A stretch of 64,000 bases of DNA from Antedon mediterranea. Its lineage: Eukaryota > Echinodermata > Crinoidea > Comatulida > Antedonidae. The translations under genes were made by a program, and so were the position numbers. Location: the NCBI RefSeq assembly GCF_964355755.1, contig NC_092680.1, forward strand, positions 501,001 through 565,000, read 5' to 3'. Positions 1 to 11,600 of the stretch are shown here, one piece after another (positions within the stretch are counted from its first letter, which is position 1; each line of letters opens with the position of its first letter). The notes under the pieces are model-generated. The model had not been told where the DNA came from. It saw nothing but the letters and a program-made list of their open reading frames with translations, and did not search any database.

Positions 1-142
1 ATTACTATTTGTGGAAAAAAAAGAGAAAAAGATGTACAGCAATAAAGATGATAAATTAACAACAGTTAAAAGATTTTAATCTTTTAACATTTGTGATATT
101 TTACTACATATGTACCAAATTGTGGAACGTGATTTCACTAAC

Positions 143-1800
143 CTGGGGTTCACCTACGGCAGGCATTTGTAAAGCACTCACAAAGTCTATCTGATCAAAT
201 TCATCCAATACAACCAAATCATACTCCTTAGTTTGCTGAAAAAAGGTTTTCAAAATATTTGTATTATTTATAGCAAGTCGGATAACAGAGTATTATGTAT
301 GAATAATTTAGAAAATTGACCGTAGTAAGACAATCTGTAATTTTTGTTAACCTTTTTCTTAGCATCTTTGGCGCCAAATCTCATTTGTCCAATTGCCATT
401 TGGCCCTCTTCCCATTTCTTCTGTTCATAGCCGGCCATTTTCTCATCTCCTTTTGGCTCAACATACCTCTCTTGCGGTTTCTGAAAAAAAGAAGAATTAT
501 TTTCTAATTTCATTAACATAACGAAATGTGTCTGTAGTATAAACATGTTCTACTCAACCACAAAAGTATAAAACCAACATGCAGTTGGTTGGTTTAACTT
601 TACAAATCATTCTGAGTGCAAATTAAAACAAATTTGGGATGGGGTTATAGTCCCAGGGTGGGCCTATCCAGCCATGAATATTGAATATGGTTTAATAGTT
701 TAAATTTTATTCATTTAATGTTAATTGAAAGTTATTAAACTAATAATAGTTAATAAATGCAAATTTTCATTTTAATTACAGTATTTAAGATATTCAAGTA
801 AATTTTCTTTTGGATGATCCAAAATTATATAACAACCTATTAAAGAGGAGGCCCCGACAATCCCATTTGGGTAAAACTGAACGATCTATAGATGGCGCTA
901 TACCATATACGAGATATGGTAACAAGTCCAAGTAACAGAGACTCACTCATGATTAAGCTGCGTCGTTGACCAGCGAAAGCTAGAGATAAAACGTAAGTTA
1001 TACGATTTTATTTGACTTGAATACTATACAGAGATCAAAATGAACCTTTTCACTAAAGTATTTAAGATTTATAGCTAAATACAAACAGTACATTTTAAAT
1101 TATCTTTTTATCATACTCACAGCATCATCTGTTGGAATATAGTAACGGTCTTCCTTTTCTTTATCTCCTGCTTTATCGTACCTTTTTGTTAAATCTAATA
1201 TAGTCTTTTTATATTCAAGATTTCTTTTCTCTTTTTCAGTCAACCTATTAAATTAAAAACATAATGTTATAATTCAGTTTTTACTCTTTTTTAAAAAGGT
1301 GTATATATAAAAACATATATTCAAAAAACTTTTTCTATGCCTTGAACTAATATATAATTTTTGTTGTATATTTCTGAATTTTCTGCACACTCATCCCTGC
1401 CTTTGTAACAGGATAATAATCTTAATTAATAGTAGCTTAATTATGTAAATTCTCTTTTAAATAATTCAGTTATACAATGAAAGGAAATTGTTCTACTTCT
1501 TCCATTTAATATAATATATATATTTGTATTTGAAAACAAATTCAAATAACTTACTCGACACCAGAATATAAATATTCATCATCCTGGACGTCCATCTCCA
1601 GCTCGTCTAATTTGTCACCCTTCCTCATCTCCAGATATTTCCTTCTGGATTTCTTTCTTATATCTGGAATCATTTTCTTTTTGTTCTCGTCATCCATTTC
1701 TAATCGTTTCTTGGCTTCTTCATATGCCTAGAAATAACAATGTGTACATATAAATTATTAATACGACATGTTTCTAAGCCATTCAACTACTTATATAAAT

Positions 1801-1835
<35 letters not shown>

Positions 1836-3371
1836 CAATCAATCAATAATTTTTATTTTTCAAATAAAAACAAAATACAGTTAACATTTTCTAAAAATAA
1901 TAGATAATAAATAAGTTAGTCACTTAAGCTTTGTCTAAAATGCAATATCAAACATTATGTGAAAACAAAATGTGATGTGCCCATATATGGACATGATGAT
2001 GTCATATCACTACCATATTTGAGCATATCACTACCATATTTGGGCACATCACTACCATATGTGTTTATGTTTCAAATTACCTCTTTGTTTGATTTATCAA
2101 GAACATTCTTAGTGTTATCTTTGTCTTTCTTTTTCAATCTATTTGCAAACTCATCACGCTCTTTAAGATCCTTGATTCTTTCCTTCTCTTCCTTGTTCCA
2201 TTCATCAGAATCTGAACTTGTGTCTTCTTTAAATCGAAGCTTTTTACTAAAAAAAAAGTTAATAAGTAATAAGTTCCAGGAAATTCCCAAAATCAAATTC
2301 ACATATTTATGACTATTTTGATTCTCCTCTGTGAACAATTTATTGCTATTATGTAGTATTCAACATACCTGTCTCTTATTTATTGCTATTATGTAGTATT
2401 CAACATACCTGTCTCTTATTTATTGCTATTATGTAGTATTCAACATACCTGTCTCTTTCATCTTCCTCACTTTCACTAGATGACGATGTTTCTACTTTTT
2501 TCCTAATGTTACGTTTCTTGGATTGGCTAGACTTTAAAATAAAATAAAAAAAACAAAACATAAATTTAAAGTTTATAAATACAGCCACTGGAGTTGAATT
2601 ATTTATGCTAAATTCCTATGCTCAGCATTCAATCAATAAAATCTTGCAGTTACCCACAATGTTCAATGTTAAAATGGTAGTGTCACTGTGGTTCTGGGTT
2701 CAAGTCTGCCACAGATTAGTATCAGAATTTATAATGATATTTACAGTGCCACCACTAATGAAATGTGACTTTTTTCTTCTCTATTATTTACAACTTAATT
2801 TGTAGCAACAATTACACCAAAATGTTGGCTCAATAATTATACTGTACCTTTTTAGTTGCTGATTTTGTCTGTAGCATCTCAACGTCGTCATCATCATCAG
2901 ACAAGACCTTATAACTTTGATTCTGTTGTCGTTGTATGATGGCAGATTTCTCCCTTGCTCGATTTACAACTGACGTACTAACTTTACGGGGTATCTGTAC
3001 AAAATGATAAATTTCAAACACTTCAAATAAACATTTGTTTAGCTATTGGTTGCTTATTCCAACTCGGGCTTAAGTTTTGTTTTTTTAATCAATTAGAGAT
3101 GAGGGAGCAGTGCTTTATTTTGAGTAAGTGATTATTTGGAAGAGGTGTTTATTATATTAAGACATACCTTTGACCAAAGTTGATTAGCAAATGCAATGGT
3201 TCGATCATCAACATCTATTGTTCCCGTTTTTTCAATAGATTCAACAAAAGCTGTTGAAGTACTGGACTTTTTTGCAAGCCCTATCAGAAACTCTGCAATG
3301 TATCGATCACTGATACCTAGAACATCATGAAGCTGGTCATGAACCCACACATCTAGGCCCCTGTCTGCCAT
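143..3371 (-). CDS. DHX16: DHX16, pre-mRNA-splicing DEAH-box RNA helicase, N-terminal part (8 exons)
   Basis: DHX16 is the nuclear ATP-dependent RNA helicase (yeast Prp2 relative) that activates the spliceosome before the first catalytic step. Coding exons on the minus strand: 3371-3168, 2994-2848, 2531-2449, 2246-2081, 1727-1555, 1244-1121, 480-352, 235-143. They sum to 1119 nt (373 codons) with consistent phases and GT-AG junctions. The start MADRGLDVWVHDQLHDVLG matches the family N terminus. It is followed by a charged Lys/Asp/Ser-rich region (DDDDDVEML, SSSSESEEDERD, SSDSDEWNKEEKERIKDLKE), the conserved KKKDKDNTKNVLDKSNKEAYEEA stretch in two adjacent exons, then RYYIPTDDA and KKWEEGQMAIGQMRFGAKDA. 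The RecA-like helicase domains are not in the window; they should follow at lower coordinates, off the left edge. The exon 3 donor is present in three tandem copies. Identity is from recalled family similarity and I am confident of it. Confidence 0.93.
1807..1833. repeat. poly-T tract in DHX16 intron
   Basis: An uninterrupted run of about 27 T followed by ATCAATCAATCAAT and a T/A-rich stretch. Read on the minus strand this resembles the A-tail of a degraded retroposon, but no body is recognisable. Confidence 0.5.
1924..2064. repeat. MITE family 1, copy A (DHX16 intron, right end missing)
   Basis: It begins TTAAGCTTTGTC, continues through the family core GTGCCCATATATGGACATGATG, and ends 16 bp short of the DHX16 exon at 2081-2246. 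The right terminal repeat is absent. Extra copies of the CACTACCATATTTG module are present. Confidence 0.75.
2339..2456 (-). repeat. 40-bp tandem triplication carrying the DHX16 exon 3 donor
   Basis: Three near-identical 40-bp units start at 2341, 2381 and 2421. Each contains, on the minus strand, the end of the exon and its donor (GAGACAG|GTATGTTG). The junction nearest the exon body is at 2449/2448; the two others lie 40 and 80 nt further into the intron. Confidence 0.9.
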
Positions 3372-3965
3372 CTTGTTGACAAAGGTTGCCTAACTGCAGG
3401 CTAGAAAATATCCAAATAAATTATAAATTTATTTTGAAAACAATTACGGTATATTATGTAGTCATTCTCAAATAAAAGTGTTAAGACGTTGAAGGGTCCT
3501 CAACAACCCAACAATCCACATTGTATTGTCACTGCTACTGCTTTTAATGTAAAACATTCATTAATAGTAATTGGATTGTATTTATAATATTGAATGCAGT
3601 AATTACAGTTCAGTAATCGCCACACTAATATATTCTTCAACTCGAAATACTGAAAATCAGCCTAGGCCTAAGTGGGTCGCAGAGTCTGCTGTGTTCGCAG
3701 GCGGGTTCGTCTAGGAATGAGTGGTTGGGCGACCTGCCTGAGCGAGCCTAGCTAGCTACAAAATAGGCCTAGACACTGTATTCTATTTTAATTTTGCTTA
3801 GGCATTAACCAGAGCTTTAGTTTATTTATACAGTATTAAGTAATCATCAACATTATAATAGTATAACCATATATACCATGTAAAATGAAAACTTTTAACT
3901 TACAAAACTTTTTGTTTTGATGAGCTCCAAAACACACGTTCTCTATACGAACCTCCTGAGGGCAG
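3372..3965 (-). other. DHX16 5' UTR with probable noncoding first exon
   Basis: Just upstream of the DHX16 start codon a CTGCAG acceptor would place the 5' end of the coding exon at 3393. A GTAAGT donor at 3903-3898 (minus strand) could close a noncoding first exon at about 3904-3965. The roughly 510-bp intron between them carries several AGGCCTAG-type palindromes (3660-3780). The transcription start is inferred, not seen. Confidence 0.4.
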
Positions 3966-4358
3966 TACAATATGCTATGGTACGCCAATGATGCATTTAA
4001 ATGGATAACACTAGAAACGTATCTGTGCTTAATACTGTACTGTATTTATTATCAACCTATGATATAATTTATTCACTTACAATTTTTGAATTAACATCAC
4101 AACTACATTATATTATGTCTTCAACTCTATATTATGATATTATAATCATATACAACATTTAGTATTAAAAATCCAAACAGAAAAAATGATTGTTCACAGT
4201 GACATTTAAAACATAGGCTTGGTAATAAAAAAAACAAAACTATAACAATACAAAAAAAATAAATTATTAGAATATATTTCTATAAGTGGACGGATTGTAA
4301 TACACTTTAATATTCTAAAATAAATACAATTGTTATATCCTTTTATGCTATAAATCTA

Positions 4359-4499
4359 GGTTGGCTCCCATTAACACACAGGGATGTAAGCGAAACGATG
4401 GGATATAAGAGCAACACAAGTGAGTTGACCAATGACAAAACAGATAATCTATTACTTGTGTTGCGCTTACATCCTAGCCTCATCATAGTAGGAACCAAA
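4359..4499. repeat. Degenerate inverted-repeat element (MITE-like)
   Basis: The left arm GGGATGTAAGCG...ACACAAGT is mirrored by ACTTGTGTTGCGCTTACATCCT on the right. The outer ends (GGTTGGCTCCCATTA and TAGTAGGAACCAAAC) are imperfect complements. About 140 bp, no coding capacity. Confidence 0.55.
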
Positions 4500-5229
4500 C
4501 TAAAAGACCTTTGGCATCACCTTTTCAAAGCACTAACAACACTCCTCTCATATAACCCTCACATTTAAATAAATGAAAACATTGAAGAAACTTGCGAATG
4601 TTAAAGAGCCTATTGAGTGAGTTCCATATTATCACTTGGTAAATTTAATAAAATTATAGTTGTTCCTGGAATGTAAGTCTGGGTTGTGATTTTAGCTGTA
4701 TCTAAGATTTTCTTACAGGTATCTTAAAACAAAGCATTGTTTCAACCCTGTAATTGGTGGATTGCCTTGTCCTTATGTCAACAACTACAGCCTCTAAGTT
4801 CGAAATATTTGATGCAAGGTGTTTTCAAATCACAAAATTAATTAAACATAAAAAAGGTACATAATCAAAGTAATTCAAGGTATCAAACTTGCTTTTGTGC
4901 ACATAATTGCATATAATATAAATAAATGTCTTACATAGCCTAATGGTGCATATTATGATGTTTGTACTACCATGGACCTATGTACTACTACCATATCTTT
5001 TACCAAGTTAAAAGATCATTTATTGACAAAATGATTGTTTGTGGTTATAAGTTTTGTTTTACAACTAGTCCTCTGACATTCAGACAATTACAATAAAAAC
5101 TGTTAACTGACATGGGCAATAAAATCAATTTATTTCTTCTTTTAACTCAAGACTTTCCTTCAATTACGGTATGTTTTGGACCTATAGATGCCTTCTATAA
5201 GTGCACTAAATCCCTTTTAACACAGAAGG

Positions 5230-5330
5230 CTGTGCCCATATATGGACAAGATGATGTCATATTACTACCATATTTTGAGGATATCACAATTTTGTTGTCA
5301 AACTAATTTGATAGTGTAGACAGAACTTAA
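5230..5330. repeat. MITE family 1, copy B (right half)
   Basis: Contains the GTGCCCATATATGGACA core and the right terminus TAGTGTAGACAGAACTTAA. The left terminal repeat is not recognisable. Confidence 0.75.
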
Positions 5331-5638
5331 GATTACTTGGCTAAATAGGAGCATCTCTCTCTCTCTACCACAGCATTTGTGCCATTAAACTTCTCACCAT
5401 AAAACTAATAATATGAATCTGCTAAAGAACGAGGCACTGTCAACCATGCATGTAATTTAAGTTTTCTATATCTTCTGACACTTTACAATAGACACATGGT
5501 CAACTGGTCAACTCAGATAACAAGCATGGTTCATCAAAGGTCAAACCAAACCATCCTAAGCTTTTTCCTGGAAACACGTATACATGTACAAATACTATCA
5601 ATATATGGATAATAATCAACGGTATCTAGTAAGTCCAT

Positions 5639-8600
5639 TCACCACTTCATAGTTTTTAGTTGTCCTAACGTACTGGCTTTTACCGTTCCATACGATTGGC
5701 TGTAGCTGCCTAGTGAGGATTTCGCTGATCCTGAAGAACTTGTATTTTTCAATCCAAACTGTTTGCGTCCATATGAGACAGCAGTCCTCTGTGATTGCTG
5801 CTGTCGGCTAGCATCTTTCCCCGATAGTGGTCTTTGTTGTGGAATCTGTAAACAGTGTTCAAATATAAAATTAGATGAATTATGCTTACCACTAACATAC
5901 TGTATTCATGGTGGCACCAAACCCTATTAGTTACACAGCTCATTCAACCCTTAGGCCTTGTCTAGACTATTAAACTTTATGTGATAACAAAATGTGATGT
6001 GCCCATATATGGACATGACGATGTCATATCACTACCAAATTTGGGCATATCAATACCATATTTGGGCACATCAGTCTTTTTTTGTCAAACCTAGCTTTAC
6101 TCTTCCCATTGTCTACTTAAATTTGAAACAAGTATTAAAACCTACAACTTTAGATGTTGTTACTCCTAGGCCCCCAGCATTGCTTGTCACTCCCCTGTCG
6201 GTATCTCTCGTGATTGTTGCATTTTTCATACCGGCTGAGAAGGAACGAGTTCTTTGGTGGCCGACTGGTTTTCTTGTGGTCCTGTGGCTGTTCTCATTTC
6301 CATACCCGTTTAACTAGAATAAAAAAAAAAGGATAATGTATACATTTAACAACTGAACTTTAATACTTTAATACTACAATAAGCCCACATGAAGAGGAAG
6401 TTATAGAAATATGAACTTGATAATATTAATTTTAATTTTACTACAATAAGCCCAGATGATAAGCTCAATAATTCTAATTTTCTTGAGAAGCATTTCATTA
6501 TTGTGTAACTTCATTTTCTTCTAGTTTCAATAATCAATTATTAATGGATAATATTAAGCATTTAGATTGAGACCAAAATGAATAGATTGGATAACAATTC
6601 AACAATCAATGGACAGAAATAAGTAAAAAAATAATAATTTTTTTATTTCGAATCCATTAATCATATATATCATACATAAAAATAAAAAACAAAGAAGAAA
6701 CATTTGATGATGATGATTTGATGATTGGGACAACCCAAATAATCATTAAAAAAAAAAGAATTAGTTTCCATTGAACTTACTGTACTTTCGTTAGGTTGAT
6801 GCCTAGTTGAATAATCTGTTGTTTTAGATGACCTGTGGGCATTGCCTGCTGAAGATGCATACTGATTACGATTTGTACGAGCTGTAACAATAAATAATTT
6901 AACTTTATTAAAATATTAGAAAATGATATTTCAATAACATTATTGAATACAATTTCACAAAATAAACAGCAGTAGAGTAATGTTAAGATCAAGTAGAGGA
7001 TAGCAGTGACAATCATTAGATAAATAAAGGCTTGTTTCCATAAAATTCAAAAGAACTGCATTGAAAAGAAGGTCAACAATGTTCCTTAATTGTTTTATCA
7101 CAAAGGGTACTAGCCACACACAGTCGACCGTCTGATACAAAACTTGATACTAAATACACAGTTGGCCATGTCAATAGTCAAGTCAAGAGACCGAGTATAT
7201 ATTATGGAAACCTGCCATTGCAAATAAGAAAAAAACAAGTAAAAAATAAGAACCCCTTGGAAAGTGGAAGACAATAAGTATTAAATAAATGCCAATATAC
7301 ACAGACGAGTGGTAACGGTAATGAAAATATAGAATCTATGTTATTCCATATCAAAACTTACACAGGTTAGATACAGATTCTACGTTGGACAAGCTACACG
7401 GTTTCCCGCTTACCGTTACCGCTCGTCTGTGTAAATTGGCCTTAAGACAGCAGCAAAAAGTGTTAATGTAAGCATGAAAATGTAGATATAATGCAATCAA
7501 GTTTTTGGGATAATCACCTGGCAAGAGTGTGGAAGAACCATAAGGATGTTTGGAGTTGGAGAGAGGATAACGCACCGTGTTGGCTGATAACGGTGGTCGA
7601 TGCAATCTACGTGCTAAACACAAGACAAAGCAAAATCACAGCTAGTTCAAAACAAAGTTAAAGCTCTGTCTACACTATCAAACTTTATGTGACAAAAAAA
7701 TGTGATGTGTCCATATATGGACATGATGATGTCTGCCATATCACTACTATATTTGAGCATATAGTTACTATACCATATTTGGGCACATCACACTAGTGTG
7801 ATGGTGTAGACAGAACTTAAAATATACAAATAAGGTTAAAATATGTAAAATCACAGTTACAACAAAATCAGTATTGTAAATATCACATCAAGGATGTGAA
7901 CAGAAAATATAAGAGTGACCTTTCATTTTCACAACACGACATGCGCTATATAGCTGTAGAGTAAAAAAGTCATTCTGCTAAAAATATGAGCATGCGCAGA
8001 ACTTGATTGCGTAGCATATGCTGTAAAAACGAAATGTCGCTAGTCACTGCAATAAGAATACTATACTAAACGTATAAAATCTGGGTTAAAACGTTCAATC
8101 ACGGAAAAGAATATTTCAAATAAGGTGACAAAAAAGGTCATTTAAACACTATTGAAAAGTTAATATTCATTTCACACAACACAAACAATTAACCAAAATC
8201 CTGTCAAACCTAGTAAAATGTTCCATCGTTTTTGTAAACTTAAAGCACATTGGGATATTGTACATAAATAACAACATGTTATGTGTTTTCCTGAAGTTGA
8301 AATATTTGCTAGTATTAATCATGTAAAAACTCACCTGAATACTGGGTATATGATGAAGGTACTGCACCAGCAGCATTAACCGTGGCAGACTTTGGCCTAC
8401 CAGATATTCCTTGATGCGATGTCACAGAATCAGAGCTGTAAGGTTCGGTTGGAGAGATTTCTTTGGTTACAGGTTCGTTCTTAATTTCTCTCCGTATCCT
8501 CCTACTCTGTGCCTTTTTCTCTCGCATCATCTATGGTTTTTACAGAGACAGAATGTGAAAATGTAATTCTCTTGTAGCATGTAACTGTGTGTTGATATAT

Positions 8601-11600
8601 GGAATTTAGGATGTATTGTATTTGTTAAGTATTTATTAACATTTCTACCCAATTATCAGTACTATATTTATAGTTTGTTCTATCTACACTATCAAACTAG
8701 TTTGACAAAAAAAAAGTGTGATGTGCCCAAATATGGTGGTGATATGCCTAAATATGTCACATAAAGAACTTTAGTTTAACTCAGTATACACATTAAGAAA
8801 CAAACCTCATAAAGTTTTTCTCTGTACTCGTTAACTGATAATTGTACATCATCATCTAATGGAGGGATGACATCATAGTCTAAGGATGTTTCCTCTTCTG
8901 GATTGTGAAACCTGAAAAGTGGAGAGAACAACAATGTGAAATAGAAAAATCCATATAACGTTTTTATGAATCTTTGTATTACCACAATAAAATTAATTTC
9001 CCCGTAGAGATTGGGATAATAAAGTTTTATAGAAATGAATTAAAAATGGTAATAATGTTCTATTGTTAAAAAATCTATTTTTGATAAGCCTTTATCACCA
9101 TTATCAAGTATTTTACTGAGTACATACTTGTGCGACTTGAGAATATACATACATACCTAGCAACATAAGGGTGTTCTAGAGCCTGCTCTGCAGTTAGTCT
9201 CTTGTCTGGGTTGAAGAGAAGAAGCTTAGATAGAAGGTCTAAAGCATCTGCTGGTGCCTCTGGTAAAACATCTTCAAATCTCAATTTATGTCTACAAAAA
9301 ATATGGTTAAATGTTATGCAAATAATAAATGTGTATTAGTAGACAAACAAGTACCACAGCATGGACAAGATTAGTGAAAGACAGGAACAACTGGCACCAG
9401 TTGGTAGAGGTATTTGCCCGGCATTGGGACGATATGGGCTGAAGAAAGAAGTAGAGTAGTATAGTAAAATGAATAAAAAATTGTAATGAGTTGAAGGAAC
9501 AGTACATCTTTGACAGACCTACTGTATTGTGGATGTTAAAGGCAAGTCATAAAAAAAGTATGGCTCTCGGGATATATACATTATACCTGGTGCACAGTGA
9601 GTGGCGCAACACACAGGGTTAAGCACTCCTAAGGGGCCCTCCAAAGCTGGGTAGTTGTGAGTGGCGCAACACACAGGGTTAAGCACTCCTAAGGGGCCAT
9701 CCAAAGCTGGGTAGTTGTGAGTGGCGCAACACACAGGGTTAAGCACTCCTAAGGGGCCCTCCAAAGCTGGGTAGTTGTGAGTGGCGCAACACACAGGGTT
9801 AAGCACTCCTAAGGGGCCATCCAAAGCTGGGTAGTTGTGAGTGGCGCAACACACAGGGTTAAGCACTCCTAAGGGGCCCTCCAAAGCTGGGTAGTTGTGA
9901 GTGGCGCAACACACAAGGTTAAGCACTCCTAAGGGGCCCTCCAAAGCTGGGTAGTTGTGAGTGGCGCAACACACAGGGTTAAGCACTCCTAAGGGGCCAT
10001 CCAAAGCTGGGTAGTTGTGAGTGGCGCAACACACAGGGTTAAGCACTCCTAAGGGGCCCTCCAAAGCTGGGTAGTTGTGAGTGGCGCAACACACAGGGTT
10101 AAGCACTCCTAAGGGGCCATCCAAAGCTGGGTAGTTGTGAGTGGCGCAACACACAGGGTTAAGCACTCCTAAGGGGCCCTCCAAAGCTGGGTAGTTGTGA
10201 GTGGCGCAACACACAAGGTTAAGCACTCCTAAGGGGCCCTCCAAAGCTGGGTAGTTGTGAGTGGCGCAACACACAGGGTTAAGCACTCCTAAGGGGCCCT
10301 CCAAAGCTGGGTAGTTGTGAGTGGCGCAACACACAGGGTTAAGCACTCCTAAGGGGCCATCCAAAGCTGGGTAGTTGTGAGTGGCGCAACACACAGGGTT
10401 AAGCACTCCTAAGGGGCCCTCCAAAGCTGGGTAGTTGTGAGTGGCGCAACACACAGGGTTAAGCACTCCTAAGGGGCCCTCCAAAGCTGGGTAGTTGTGA
10501 GTGGCGCAACACACAGGGTTAAGCACTCCTAAGGGGCCCTCCAAAGCTGGGTAGTTGTGAGTGGCGCAACACACAGGGTTAAGCACTCCTAAGGGGCCCT
10601 CCAAAGCTGGGTAGTTGTGAGTGGCGCAACACACAGGGTTAAGCACTCCTAAGGGGCCCCCCAAAGCTGGGTAGTTGTGAGTGGCGCAACACACAGGGTT
10701 AAGCACTCCTAAGGGGCCCTCCAAAGCTGGGTAGTTGTGAGTGGCGCAACACACAGGGTTAAGCACTCCTAAGGGGCCCTCCAAAGCTGGGTAGTTGTGA
10801 GTGGCGCAACACACAGGGTTAAGCACTCCTAAGGGGCCCCCCAAAGCTGGGTAGTTGTGAGTGGCGCAACACACAGGGTTAAGCACTCCTAAGGGGCCCT
10901 CCAAAGCTGGGTAGTTGTGAGTGGCGCAACACACAGGGTTAAGCACTCCTAAGGGGCCCTCCAAAGCTGGGTAGTTGTGAGTGGCGCAACACACAGGGTT
11001 AAGCACTCCTAAGGGGCCATCCAAAGCTGGGTAGTTGTGAGTGGCGCAACACACAGGGTTAAGCACTCCTAAGGGGCCCTCCAAAGCTGGGTAGTTGTGA
11101 GTGGCGCAACACACAGGGTTAAGCACTCCTAAGGGGCCCTCCAAAGCTGGGTAGTTGTGAGTGGCGCAACACACAGGGTTAAGCACTCCTAAGGGGCCCT
11201 CCAAAGCTGGGTAGTTGTGAGTGGCGCAACACACAGGGTTAAGCACTCCTAAGGGGCCCTCCAAAGCTGGGTAGTTGTGAGTGGCGCAACACACAGGGTT
11301 AAGCACTCCTAAGGGGCCCTCCAAAGCTGGGTAGTTGTGAGTGGCGCAACACACAGGGTTAAGCACTCCTAAGGGGCCATCCAAAGCTGGGTAGTTGTGA
11401 GTGGCGCAACACACAGGGTTAAGCACTCCTAAGGGGCCCTCCAAAGCTGGGTAGTTGTGAGTGGCGCAACACACAGGGTTAAGCACTCCTAAGGGGCCCT
11501 CCAAAGCTGGGTAGTTGTGAGTGGCGCAACACACAGGGTTAAGCACTCCTAAGGGGCCATCCAAAGCTGGGTAGTTGTGAGTGGCGCAACACACAGGGTT

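Larger units (their letters stand above)
3966..5638. other. Intergenic region between DHX16 5' end and MAPK15 3' end
   Basis: No convincing coding sequence on either strand. It should contain the MAPK15 3' UTR: AATAAA on the minus strand occurs at about 5129-5134, but no site can be chosen from sequence alone. It also holds a degenerate inverted-repeat element (4359-4499) and one partial MITE. Confidence 0.5.

Noticed and set aside
7351-7440. Coding extension of MAPK15 exon 11 to the left
   Set aside because: The sequence is the right arm of a MITE and a GTGATT donor ends the exon at 7518.
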